The position numbers and the translations under genes were made by a program. The notes under the pieces are model-generated. The model saw nothing but the letters and a program-made list of their open reading frames with translations. It did no database searches and was not told where the DNA came from. 64,000 bases of DNA from Cellulosimicrobium sp. ES-005. GTDB taxonomy: Bacteria; Actinomycetota; Actinomycetes; Actinomycetales; Cellulomonadaceae. Below, one piece after another: positions 43,776 to 51,213 of this stretch; position 1 is the stretch's first letter; every line of letters begins with the position of its first letter. Location: positions 3,782,001 to 3,846,000 of the forward strand of contig NZ_CP159290.1 in the NCBI RefSeq assembly GCF_040448685.1, in the 5' to 3' direction.

Positions 43776-46538
43776 ATGCCACGCAAGCTCGTGATCGTCG
43801 AGTCGCCCGCCAAGGCTCGCAAGATCCAGGGCTACCTCGGCGACGACTACGAGGTCGAGGCGAGCGTCGGGCACATCCGCGACCTGCCGCAGCCGTCCGA
43901 GCTGCCCGCGGACATGAAGAAGGGCCCGTACGGGAAGTTCGCGGTCGACGTCGACCACGGCTTCGACCCGTACTACGAGGTCTACGCGGACAAGAAGAAG
44001 AAGGTCGCCGAGCTCAAGCGCGCGCTCAAGGACGCCGACGAGCTCTACCTCGCGACGGATGAGGACCGCGAGGGCGAGGCCATCGCGTGGCACCTCCTCG
44101 AGGCGCTCAAGCCCAAGGTCCCGGTCAAGCGCATGGTCTTCCACGAGATCACGCGCGAGGCCATCCAGCGGGCGCTGCAGAACACGCGCGACCTCGACGA
44201 GCACCTCGTCGACGCGCAGGAGACCCGCCGCATCCTCGACCGCCTCTACGGCTACGAGGTCTCGCCCGTGCTGTGGCGCAAGATCGCCCAGGGGCTCTCG
44301 GCCGGGCGCGTGCAGTCGGTCGCGACGCGCCTCGTCGTCGAGCGCGAGCGCGAGCGCATGGCGTTCGTCGCAGCGGAGTACTGGGACGTCACGGGGACGT
44401 TCGAGCACGCGGACGCGTCCGCCGCCGACGCCGGGAAGGCGTTCGGCGCCCGGCTCGTGCAGGTCGGCGACGCACGCGTCGCCTCGGGCCGCGACTTCGA
44501 CGACCGGGGGCAGCTCAAGGCGGCGGCGGCGCGCGACGGCGTCGCGCACCTCGACGAGTCGACGGCCCGCGCCGTCGTGGCGGGTCTCGCGGACGCCGCG
44601 TTCGCCGTGCGCTCGCTCGACACCAAGCCGTACACGCGCCGTCCCGCGGCGCCGTTCACGACGTCGACCCTCCAGCAGGAGGCCAGCCGCAAGCTGCGCA
44701 TGTCGTCGCGCCAGGCCATGCGCACCGCGCAGTCGCTGTACGAGAACGGCTACATCACCTACATGCGCACGGACTCGCCGTCGCTGTCGGCGGAGGCCAC
44801 GACGGCGGCCCGCCGCCAGGCGGCCGAGCTCTACGGCCCCGAGTTCGTGCCGGAGAAGCCGCGCGTCTACGCCGCGAAGAACCAGGGCGCGCAGGAGGCG
44901 CACGAGGCGATCCGTCCCGCGGGCGACTCGTTCCGCACGCCCGCGCAGGTCAAGCGCGAGCTGAGCGACGACCAGTTCAAGCTCTACGAGCTCGTGTGGA
45001 AGCGCACCGTCGCGTCGCAGATGGCGGACGCGAAGGGGTCGACGGCGTCCGTCCGCCTCGGCGCGACCCTCTCGGCCGCCGCGGGCGACGTCGCGGGCCG
45101 CGACGCGGTGTTCGCCGCGTCGGGCACCGTCATCACGTTCCGCGGGTTCCTCGCCGCGTACGAGGAGAGCTCCGACGTCGACCGGTACGCGGAGGACGCG
45201 CCCGTCGTCGGGACCAAGGGCGACGACGACGCGCGCCTGCCGCAGATGGCCGAGGGCGACCCGCTGCGCGGGGACGACCTCACGGCCGACGGGCACTCGA
45301 CGTCCGCCCCGCCCCGCTACACCGAGGCGAGCCTCGTCAAGGCGCTCGAGGAGCTCGGCATCGGACGGCCCTCGACCTACGCGTCGACGATCTCCACGAT
45401 CCAGGACCGCGGGTACGTGCTCTCGCGCGGGCAGGCGCTCGTGCCGAGCTGGCTCGCGTTCGCCGTCGTGCGGCTGCTCGAGGAGCACTTCGACCGGCTC
45501 GTCGACTACGACTTCACCGCGCGCATGGAGGCCGACCTCGACGAGATCGCCGCCGGGCGCCGCGACCGCGTGGCGTGGCTCACCGAGTTCTACTTCGGCG
45601 ACGCCGCGAAGGGCGAGGACGCCGAGGGTCTGCGCGACCTCGTCGCGAACCTCGGCGACATCGACGCGCGCGGCATCAACTCGGTGCCGATCGGCGAGGG
45701 CATCCAGCTCCGCGTCGGGCGCTACGGCCCGTACGTGGAGGACCTCTCCGTCCCGGTCAAGGAGGGGGAGAACCCGCCGCGCGCGTCCGTGCCCGACGAC
45801 GTCGCCCCCGACGAGCTGACCGTCGCCAAGGCGCGCGAGCTCCTCGCGGCCGGTGCCGACGACGGCAAGGTGCTCGGCACCGACCCCGTCTCGGGCAACG
45901 AGGTCGTCGCGAAGGCCGGACGCTACGGGCCCTACGTCACCGAGGTCCTCGACCTCCCGCCGATCGACACGAGCCTGTCCGCCGCCGCACAGAAGAAGGC
46001 GAAGGCCGCGCAGCCCAAGCCGCGCACGGCGTCGCTGCTCAAGACGCAGTCGCTCGACACGATCACGATCGACGACGCGCTGCGCCTGCTGTCGCTGCCG
46101 CGCGTCGTCGGGACGGACCCCGAGTCGGGCGAGGAGATCACGGCGCAGAACGGCCGCTACGGGCCCTACCTCAAGAAGGGCACCGACTCGCGGTCGCTGC
46201 CCGACGAGGAGTCGATGTTCACCGTCACGCTCGACGAGGCGCTCGAGCTGTACAAGCAGCCCAAGCGCGGGCGCGGCCAGCGCGCCGCGACCCCGCCCCT
46301 GCGCGAGCTCGGCGACGACCCGAACAGCGGCAAGCCGATCGTCGTCAAGGACGGCCGCTTCGGCGCCTACGTCACCGACGGCGAGACGAACCGCACGCTG
46401 CCCCGCGACGTCACGCCCGAGTCGATCACCCCCGAGCGCGCGATCGAGCTCCTCGCCGAGAAGCGCGCCCAGGGCCCGGCGAAGAAGCGCACCACGGCCC
46501 GCAAGCCGACCGCGAAGAAGGCCCCCGCGAAGAAGTAG
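43776..46538 (+). CDS. topA: DNA topoisomerase I
   Basis: A 920-aa type IA topoisomerase that relaxes negative supercoils. The Toprim domain starts KLVIVESPAKARKIQGYLG and contains the acidic triad in ATDEDREGEAIAWHL. The catalytic tyrosine is in GYITYMRTDSPSLS near residue 328. The C-terminal half contains several actinobacterial TopoI repeats with the phrase GRYGPYV or GRFGAYV (for example near residues 648, 714, 791 and 858). It ends in a basic tail (KKRTTARKPTAKKAPAKK) typical of actinobacterial enzymes and important for processivity. No zinc fingers are present. TAGGCT near 43656 may be its -10. A hairpin follows the stop. Confidence 0.97.
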   Translation: MPRKLVIVESPAKARKIQGYLGDDYEVEASVGHIRDLPQPSELPADMKKGPYGKFAVDVDHGFDPYYEVYADKKKKVAELKRALKDADELYLATDEDREGEAIAWHLLEALKPKVPVKRMVFHEITREAIQRALQNTRDLDEHLVDAQETRRILDRLYGYEVSPVLWRKIAQGLSAGRVQSVATRLVVERERERMAFVAAEYWDVTGTFEHADASAADAGKAFGARLVQVGDARVASGRDFDDRGQLKAAAARDGVAHLDESTARAVVAGLADAAFAVRSLDTKPYTRRPAAPFTTSTLQQEASRKLRMSSRQAMRTAQSLYENGYITYMRTDSPSLSAEATTAARRQAAELYGPEFVPEKPRVYAAKNQGAQEAHEAIRPAGDSFRTPAQVKRELSDDQFKLYELVWKRTVASQMADAKGSTASVRLGATLSAAAGDVAGRDAVFAASGTVITFRGFLAAYEESSDVDRYAEDAPVVGTKGDDDARLPQMAEGDPLRGDDLTADGHSTSAPPRYTEASLVKALEELGIGRPSTYASTISTIQDRGYVLSRGQALVPSWLAFAVVRLLEEHFDRLVDYDFTARMEADLDEIAAGRRDRVAWLTEFYFGDAAKGEDAEGLRDLVANLGDIDARGINSVPIGEGIQLRVGRYGPYVEDLSVPVKEGENPPRASVPDDVAPDELTVAKARELLAAGADDGKVLGTDPVSGNEVVAKAGRYGPYVTEVLDLPPIDTSLSAAAQKKAKAAQPKPRTASLLKTQSLDTITIDDALRLLSLPRVVGTDPESGEEITAQNGRYGPYLKKGTDSRSLPDEESMFTVTLDEALELYKQPKRGRGQRAATPPLRELGDDPNSGKPIVVKDGRFGAYVTDGETNRTLPRDVTPESITPERAIELLAEKRAQGPAKKRTTARKPTAKKAPAKK

Positions 46539-46553
46539 GGCCCGCCTCGGGCC
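46539..46553. terminator. Compact hairpin between topA and gldA
   Basis: GGCCCG-cct-CGGGCC directly follows the topA stop, in the 19-bp space shared with the convergent glycerol dehydrogenase gene. Confidence 0.55.
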
Positions 46554-46557
46554 GTGG

Positions 46558-47703
46558 TCAGTGCGCGGTGTGCCCGACCGGCTCGGGGAGGCCGGCCTCG
46601 GCGCGGACGCGGCGGGAGAAGCCCTCGATGGAGCGCAGGGCGTCGACGAGCTCCGGCACGCGCACGGGGAACGGCATGGCGTGGATCGTCTCGCCCTCCG
46701 CGGTGGCGGCCTCCGCGACGCGCGTGAGGTCGTGCACGTCGTCCGCGGTCAGGCCGATCTCGGTGAGCGTGTTCGGCAGGCCGACGCGCGTCGTGAAGCG
46801 CACGAACTCCTCGATCTCCTCGGTCGGCGCGCCCTCCAGCACGAGCTGCGTCACGGAGCCGATGTTCACCTTCTGGCCGTGCGTGAGCCCGTGCGTCTGG
46901 GGCGCCGCGGTGAGTCCGTTGTGGATCGCGTGCGCCGCGGCGAGGCCGCCGGACTCGAAGCCCAGCCCGGACAGGAGCGTGTTCGCCTCGACGACCTTCT
47001 CGACCGCAGGTGTCACGAGGTGGTCCTTCACCGCGTCGATCGCGGGCAGCGCGTTCTCCCAGAGGATGTCCCACGAGAGCTGCGCGAGCGCCGTGCCCGT
47101 GACGAGCGGGAGGCCGCCGGCCATGGTCGACGCGTTCGCCTCGGCGACGGCGCGCGCCTCGATCCACGTCGCGAGCGCGTCCCCGACGCCGGCGACGAGG
47201 AACTTCACGGGCGCGTTCGCGACGAGGCCCGTGTCGACGAGCACGAGGTCCGGGTTGTGCGGGAAGAACCGGTACTCCTCGAACGCGCCGTCCTCGGTGT
47301 AGATGACGGACAGGGCGGAGCACGGGGCGTCGGTGGACGCGACGGTCGGCACGGAGACCCAGCGGATGCCGCGCAGGTGGCCCGCGGCCTTCACGGCGTC
47401 GATCGTCGAGCCGCCGCCGATGCCGACGATCACGTCGGCGCCGAGCTCGTCGATCTCGCGCGCGAGCCGGTCGACCTCCGCGGCGGTGGCGTACGTGCCG
47501 AACCCGGTGCGGTGGCGGGGGAGGTCCTGGTCCTGGAAGGACACGGCGACCGTGTCCTGGACGATGCCCCACACGACGTCGTCGGCGACGAGCAGCGGCT
47601 TCGTGCCGATCGGTCGGACGAACTCGCCGAGCCGCGTGAGCGCACCGCGGGCCTGGACGTAGCGCAGCGGGCTGATGAGCGTGCGGACGGGAACCTCGGG
47701 CAT
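46558..47703 (-). CDS. gldA: Glycerol dehydrogenase (iron/zinc alcohol dehydrogenase family)
   Basis: A 381-aa NAD-dependent dehydrogenase converting glycerol to dihydroxyacetone. The NAD motif is VIVGIGGGSTIDAVKAA near residue 95. STDAPCSALSVIYTEDGAFEEY is the family signature. The metal site includes Asp in GVGDALATWIEA and histidines in AAHAIHNGL and THGLTHGQKV. The ATG is preceded by AGGAGG at good spacing; an upstream extension is discarded. It converges with topA and has no kinase partner in view. Confidence 0.92.
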   Translation of the reverse strand: MPEVPVRTLISPLRYVQARGALTRLGEFVRPIGTKPLLVADDVVWGIVQDTVAVSFQDQDLPRHRTGFGTYATAAEVDRLAREIDELGADVIVGIGGGSTIDAVKAAGHLRGIRWVSVPTVASTDAPCSALSVIYTEDGAFEEYRFFPHNPDLVLVDTGLVANAPVKFLVAGVGDALATWIEARAVAEANASTMAGGLPLVTGTALAQLSWDILWENALPAIDAVKDHLVTPAVEKVVEANTLLSGLGFESGGLAAAHAIHNGLTAAPQTHGLTHGQKVNIGSVTQLVLEGAPTEEIEEFVRFTTRVGLPNTLTEIGLTADDVHDLTRVAEAATAEGETIHAMPFPVRVPELVDALRSIEGFSRRVRAEAGLPEPVGHTAH

Positions 47704-47848
47704 CGTGGCCTCCTGTGGAGTCGGTGGGTCGCCGTCGGGCGCGCCGCAGCCGTGCGAGGCCGGTGCCCGCCGGCCTTCCCCACCGTGGCACGCGTCCCCG
47801 GGGACCACCACCGGGACGCCGGGGTGCGTGACCTTGGTCCCGGCCGGG

Positions 47849-48586
47849 TCAGCCGGCCAGCAGCGTGATCGTGCCGAGCACGACCGTCACGGCGGGCAGG
47901 AGCAGCACGCCCCAGCGCCCGGTGCGGTCGGTGCGGGCGTGCGGCGCGTCGTCGAGCGGGTCGACGACGGGGTCGCCCGAGCCCTGCTCGCGCAGGCCCC
48001 AGACGGTCCCCACGACGAGCGCGACGGCGGCCGCGACCAGGACCGGGACCGCAGGGAGGGTCGCGACCGGGGCGCGCAGCGTGACCGCGACGGCCACGAG
48101 GGCGCCCGTCACGACCACGTTCCCGAGGACGGTCGGCACGGGGTGGGCGAGGGCGGCGCGCAGCAGCCGGTCGCCGGCGCGCCACAGCCCGACGAAGCCC
48201 GCGAGCGCGGCCACGAGGACGAGCAGCATCCCGGCCGGGACCACGAGGGTGCCGCCGTCGAGCGCGGGTCGCAGCGACCACAGCACGCCGAGCATCCCGA
48301 CCGTCTGCACGGCGGAGGCGGCCACCGTGCGGCCGATCGAGGAGCTCGACTGCGCGGGGTCCTCGGGCAGGTCGAGCGAGCGCGCGTACGCCACGGGATC
48401 GCCGAACGCCTCCCACGCGGTCTCGCCGGAGTCGACGACGTGCGCGTCCACCTCGGCGAGCACGGCGCCGATCCGTGCTCCGGCGACCCCCTGGAGCCGC
48501 AGCTCCAGCAGGAGCGCCTCGGCCCAGCGCGGGTCGACGTGCGGCGCGTGGCGGCGCTCGATCGTGTAGCGGGTCGTGTCGCTCAT
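47849..48586 (-). CDS. Membrane protein coupled to PadR regulator
   Basis: A 245-aa protein. The first 80 residues are cytoplasmic and resemble the helical HAAS-type domain found next to PadR regulators (WAEALLLELRLQGVAGARIGAVLAEVDAHVVDSGETAWEAFGDPVAYARSL). Five to six membrane helices follow. The start overlaps the PadR stop by 4 bp. Pairs of this kind are widespread in Gram-positive bacteria, where the membrane protein is thought to affect PadR activity; here that is inferred from the arrangement alone. Confidence 0.78.
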   Translation of the reverse strand: MSDTTRYTIERRHAPHVDPRWAEALLLELRLQGVAGARIGAVLAEVDAHVVDSGETAWEAFGDPVAYARSLDLPEDPAQSSSSIGRTVAASAVQTVGMLGVLWSLRPALDGGTLVVPAGMLLVLVAALAGFVGLWRAGDRLLRAALAHPVPTVLGNVVVTGALVAVAVTLRAPVATLPAVPVLVAAAVALVVGTVWGLREQGSGDPVVDPLDDAPHARTDRTGRWGVLLLPAVTVVLGTITLLAG

Positions 48587-49095
48587 CGAGGGGTCCTTCT
48601 CGGGGTGGGGTCGGGAGGAGGTGCGTCTGCCGGGATCGCGACCGGCTCTGGGACCGGCCCCGGGACCGGTCCTGGTCCCCGGTCGGGGTCCGGGCGCGCC
48701 CCCGCGTGCGGGGCGAGGCCTGCGGCCGGGCGCGCACCGTCCGGCGAGGGCGTGCCGGACGGGCCCGCGACGAGGGTGCTCGCCGCCGTCGTCACGGCGT
48801 CCCAGCGGGAGGTCGCGTCGGCGAGCGCGACGCGACCCTGGCCCGTGACGGCGTAGTACCGACGGCTCGGCCCGCGCTCGCCCTGGTGCCAGGAGGTCGT
48901 GACGAGGCCGTCGTCCTCCAGGCGCTGCAGCAGCGGGTAGAGCGTGCCGCCCTTCACGGTGCCGAGGCCCGCGTCGGCGAGCGACCGCGTGATCGCGTAG
49001 CCGTAGGTGGGGCCGTGGGTCGCGACGACCGCGAGCACGCACAGCGGCAGCACGCCGCGCAGGAGCTCGCGGTCGAGCCGCTCGTCGAACCTCAT
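48583..49095 (-). CDS. PadR family transcriptional regulator
   Basis: A 170-aa regulator. The winged HTH LRGVLPLCVLAVVATHGPTYGYAITRSLADAGLGTVKGGTLYPLLQRLEDDGLVTTSW is diagnostic, with the conserved TLYPLLQRLE helix. A WHQGERGPSRRYYAVTGQG wing follows. The last 50 residues are a Pro/Asp-rich tail of low complexity. The ATG lies 6 nt from TACTGT on the same strand, suggesting a leaderless transcript, and the palindrome at 49098-49118 overlaps this promoter, consistent with autoregulation. Confidence 0.88.
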   Translation of the reverse strand: MRFDERLDRELLRGVLPLCVLAVVATHGPTYGYAITRSLADAGLGTVKGGTLYPLLQRLEDDGLVTTSWHQGERGPSRRYYAVTGQGRVALADATSRWDAVTTAASTLVAGPSGTPSPDGARPAAGLAPHAGARPDPDRGPGPVPGPVPEPVAIPADAPPPDPTPRRTPR

Positions 49096-49097
49096 GG

Positions 49098-49118
49098 CTA
49101 GACAGTACGGCTATCTAG
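49098..49118. promoter_or_regulatory. PadR operator overlapping its -10
   Basis: CTAGACAG-tacgg-CTATCTAG is an inverted repeat with one mismatch, starting 3 bp upstream of the PadR start codon. It overlaps the minus-strand hexamer TACTGT (49102-49107). Confidence 0.65.
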
Positions 49119-49171
49119 TTAGGGCGGCAACCTAGTGGTCGCCGGACGGGCGTCCCACGATCGCATGAGTG

Positions 49172-49183
49172 CTGTTATAACAG
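49172..49183. promoter_or_regulatory. MarR operator CTGTTATAACAG
   Basis: A perfect 12-bp palindrome ends 4 bp before the MarR start codon. TATAAC inside it lies 6 nt from the ATG and can act as a leaderless -10, so binding would block the promoter directly. Confidence 0.65.
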
Positions 49184-49187
49184 TGCT

Positions 49188-49742
49188 ATGACTTCTCAGG
49201 ACCCGACCACCGTCCCCGGCCGGTGGGACTCCCTGCACGCCGTGCTCCGACGCCTCGACGACGAGATCGGCACGGTCTACACCGACCGAGGCATCGAGGG
49301 CGTGCGGCCGCGGTTCGTCTACCCGCTGATCCGGCTCGCCCACACCGGCCCGCTGACCATCCGTGGGCTCGCGGAGTCGCTCGGGCGGACGCACTCGGCG
49401 ATGAGCCAGACCGTCACGGCCATGCGGCGCGAGGGACTGGTCGAGACGGAGCCCGGCCCGGACGCCCGGACGCGACGGGTCGCGCTCACCGAGAAGGCTC
49501 GCGCGCTCGTCCCGCTCCTGGAGGCGGAGTGGCGCGCGACGGAGGAGTCCGTCGCCGAGATCGACGACGAGCTGCCGCACGCGTTGAGCGCCGTCGTCGT
49601 CGAGCTGGAGCGCGTCCTCGCCCGCCGCTCGCTGCGCGCGCGGCTCGTGGATCGGCTCGATGCGGCGGGCTACCCCCTGCCGGTGGGAGCCGCCGAACCC
49701 GCGGGATCCGGTACCGACGCCGCCCCGCCCGAGGACCGTTGA
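49188..49742 (+). CDS. MarR family transcriptional regulator
   Basis: A 184-aa winged-helix regulator. RFVYPLIRLAHTGPLTIRGLAESLGRTHSAMSQTVTAMRREGLVETEPGPDARTRRVALTEKARAL shows the HTH and the DxRxRR-like wing of MarR proteins. The gene is followed 1 bp later by an MFS exporter, the usual MarR target. The palindrome in its promoter suggests autorepression of the pair. It lacks a conserved N-terminal cysteine, so a small-molecule ligand is more likely than an oxidant. Confidence 0.87.
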   Translation: MTSQDPTTVPGRWDSLHAVLRRLDDEIGTVYTDRGIEGVRPRFVYPLIRLAHTGPLTIRGLAESLGRTHSAMSQTVTAMRREGLVETEPGPDARTRRVALTEKARALVPLLEAEWRATEESVAEIDDELPHALSAVVVELERVLARRSLRARLVDRLDAAGYPLPVGAAEPAGSGTDAAPPEDR

Positions 49743-49743
49743 G

Positions 49744-51141
49744 GTGCGCGACCACGTCCTCGACGTCCGCCCTCTGCGCTCCAGCCGCGCGTACCGCGAC
49801 CTCTGGGCCGGGTCCGCCGTCGGCGGGCTGGGGTTCCAGATCGCGAGCGTCGCCGTGCTGCTCCAGGTCTGGGAGCTCACGCACAGCCCGCTGTGGACGG
49901 GCACGATCGGTCTCGCCACCGCGGTCCCGCTCCTCACGCTCGGGCTCGTCGGCGGTCACCTCGCCGACGTGCACGACCGGCGCACGATCATGCGGCTCGC
50001 CGCGGCAGGGCAGGTGCTCGCCGCGGTCGGGCTCGTCGCGCAGGCGCTCGCGGGCAACCGGTCCGTGTGGGTGCTCCTCGGCCTCGTGAGCCTCGGCGCC
50101 GCGTGCAACGCGCTGGGTTCCCCGGCCCGGCGCACGGTGCCGCCGCGCCTGCTCCCGCCCGACCAGGTCGCCGCAGGCCTCGCGCTCCAGAACCTCGCGT
50201 TCCAGGTCGCGATGCTCGTGGGCCCCGCGCTCGCCGGCCTGGTGCTCGCGCGCTGGGACCTCCCGGCGGCGTACGGGGTGCAGGCCGTGGCGGCGGTCGT
50301 CGCCCTGCTCGGGCTCGTGCGCCTCCCGCCGCTCCCGCCGGGCAGCCCTTCAGGGGCGCCGCCGGGACCGTCCGACGCCGTGGCCGCCGTCGCCCCCGCC
50401 GTCGCCTCCGTCGGCGCACCTGGCGACGACCGTGCGGCCGGGGAGGAGCAGACCGCGCCGACCGCGACGGGCGCGCCGACCGCGACGGGCGCGCCGACCG
50501 CCGCGCGCGCGCCGCGCCGTCGGGCAGCCGCGGGCGGGTGGTGGATCGTGTGGCGCAAGCCGACGCTGCGCGGCTCGTTCGCGACCGACGTCGCGGCGAC
50601 GGTGCTCGCGATGCCGATCTCGCTCTTCCCGCTCGTCAACGAGCTCCGGTTCGACGGCGACCCGCGCACGCTCGGCCTGTTCCTGTCCGCCGTCGCGGTC
50701 GGCGGCATCGGGGCGGGCCTGTTCTCGGGTGCGGTGACCCGGGCCCCGCGGGCGGGCGTGCTCCAGCTCGCCGCGGCCGCGACGTGGGGCGTCGCGCTCG
50801 CGGGGTTCGGCCTCGCGGGCCCGCTGTGGCTCGCGCTCGCGTGCCTCGCGGTGGCGGGCGCGGCCGACACGGTGAGCGTCGTGACTCGCGGCGCGCTCGT
50901 CCAGCTCGAGACGCCGGACGAGTTCCGCGGGCGCGTGTCGTCGGTCGAGCACGTCGTGGGCGTGGCGGGGCCGGAGGTCGGCAACTTCCGCGGCGGCGTG
51001 CTCGCGTCGCTCACGTCCGCCCCGGTCGCCCTGGCGGTGGGCGGACTGGCGGCGAGCGCCGTCGTCGGGCTGGTCGCCTGGCGCAACGCCCCGCTCCGCC
51101 GCTACCGCACCCCCGCCCCAGACCTCGTCCCGACCTGGTGA
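49744..51141 (+). CDS. MFS transporter (EntS/MFS_3-like exporter)
   Basis: A 465-aa major facilitator with about 12 helices. The N-terminal half begins LRSSRAYRDLWAGSAVGGLGFQIASVAVLLQVW and has the loop 2-3 motif GGHLADVHDRRTIM. The two halves are joined by a long Ala/Pro/Thr-rich cytoplasmic loop containing an 18-bp tandem repeat. The C-terminal half includes DEFRGRVSSVEHVVGVAGPEVGNF, seen in enterobactin-exporter-like MFS_3 proteins. The GTG start follows GAGGA and lies 1 bp after the MarR stop. The exported compound is unknown; a drug or siderophore is likely. Confidence 0.87.
   Translation: MRDHVLDVRPLRSSRAYRDLWAGSAVGGLGFQIASVAVLLQVWELTHSPLWTGTIGLATAVPLLTLGLVGGHLADVHDRRTIMRLAAAGQVLAAVGLVAQALAGNRSVWVLLGLVSLGAACNALGSPARRTVPPRLLPPDQVAAGLALQNLAFQVAMLVGPALAGLVLARWDLPAAYGVQAVAAVVALLGLVRLPPLPPGSPSGAPPGPSDAVAAVAPAVASVGAPGDDRAAGEEQTAPTATGAPTATGAPTAARAPRRRAAAGGWWIVWRKPTLRGSFATDVAATVLAMPISLFPLVNELRFDGDPRTLGLFLSAVAVGGIGAGLFSGAVTRAPRAGVLQLAAAATWGVALAGFGLAGPLWLALACLAVAGAADTVSVVTRGALVQLETPDEFRGRVSSVEHVVGVAGPEVGNFRGGVLASLTSAPVALAVGGLAASAVVGLVAWRNAPLRRYRTPAPDLVPTW
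50455..50490 (+). repeat. 18-bp tandem repeat in MFS linker
   Basis: GCGCCGACCGCGACGGGC occurs twice in tandem (50455-50472, 50473-50490) with a partial third copy. It encodes GAPTAT repeats in the central cytoplasmic loop. Confidence 0.8.
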
Positions 51142-51194
51142 GTGCTGGGTATCCGTCGTCCCGACGGCACCGGGACGACAAAGACCCAGCACTC
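51140..51194. terminator. Two-stage hairpin between MFS and permease genes
   Basis: An 11-bp outer stem (51140-51150 with 51184-51194) and a 9-bp inner stem (51155-51163 with 51171-51179) are both perfect. The outer arm overlaps the MFS stop codon. It can terminate both convergent transcripts. Confidence 0.8.
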
Positions 51195-51213
51195 GACGGT
51201 GAGGGTGTGCTGG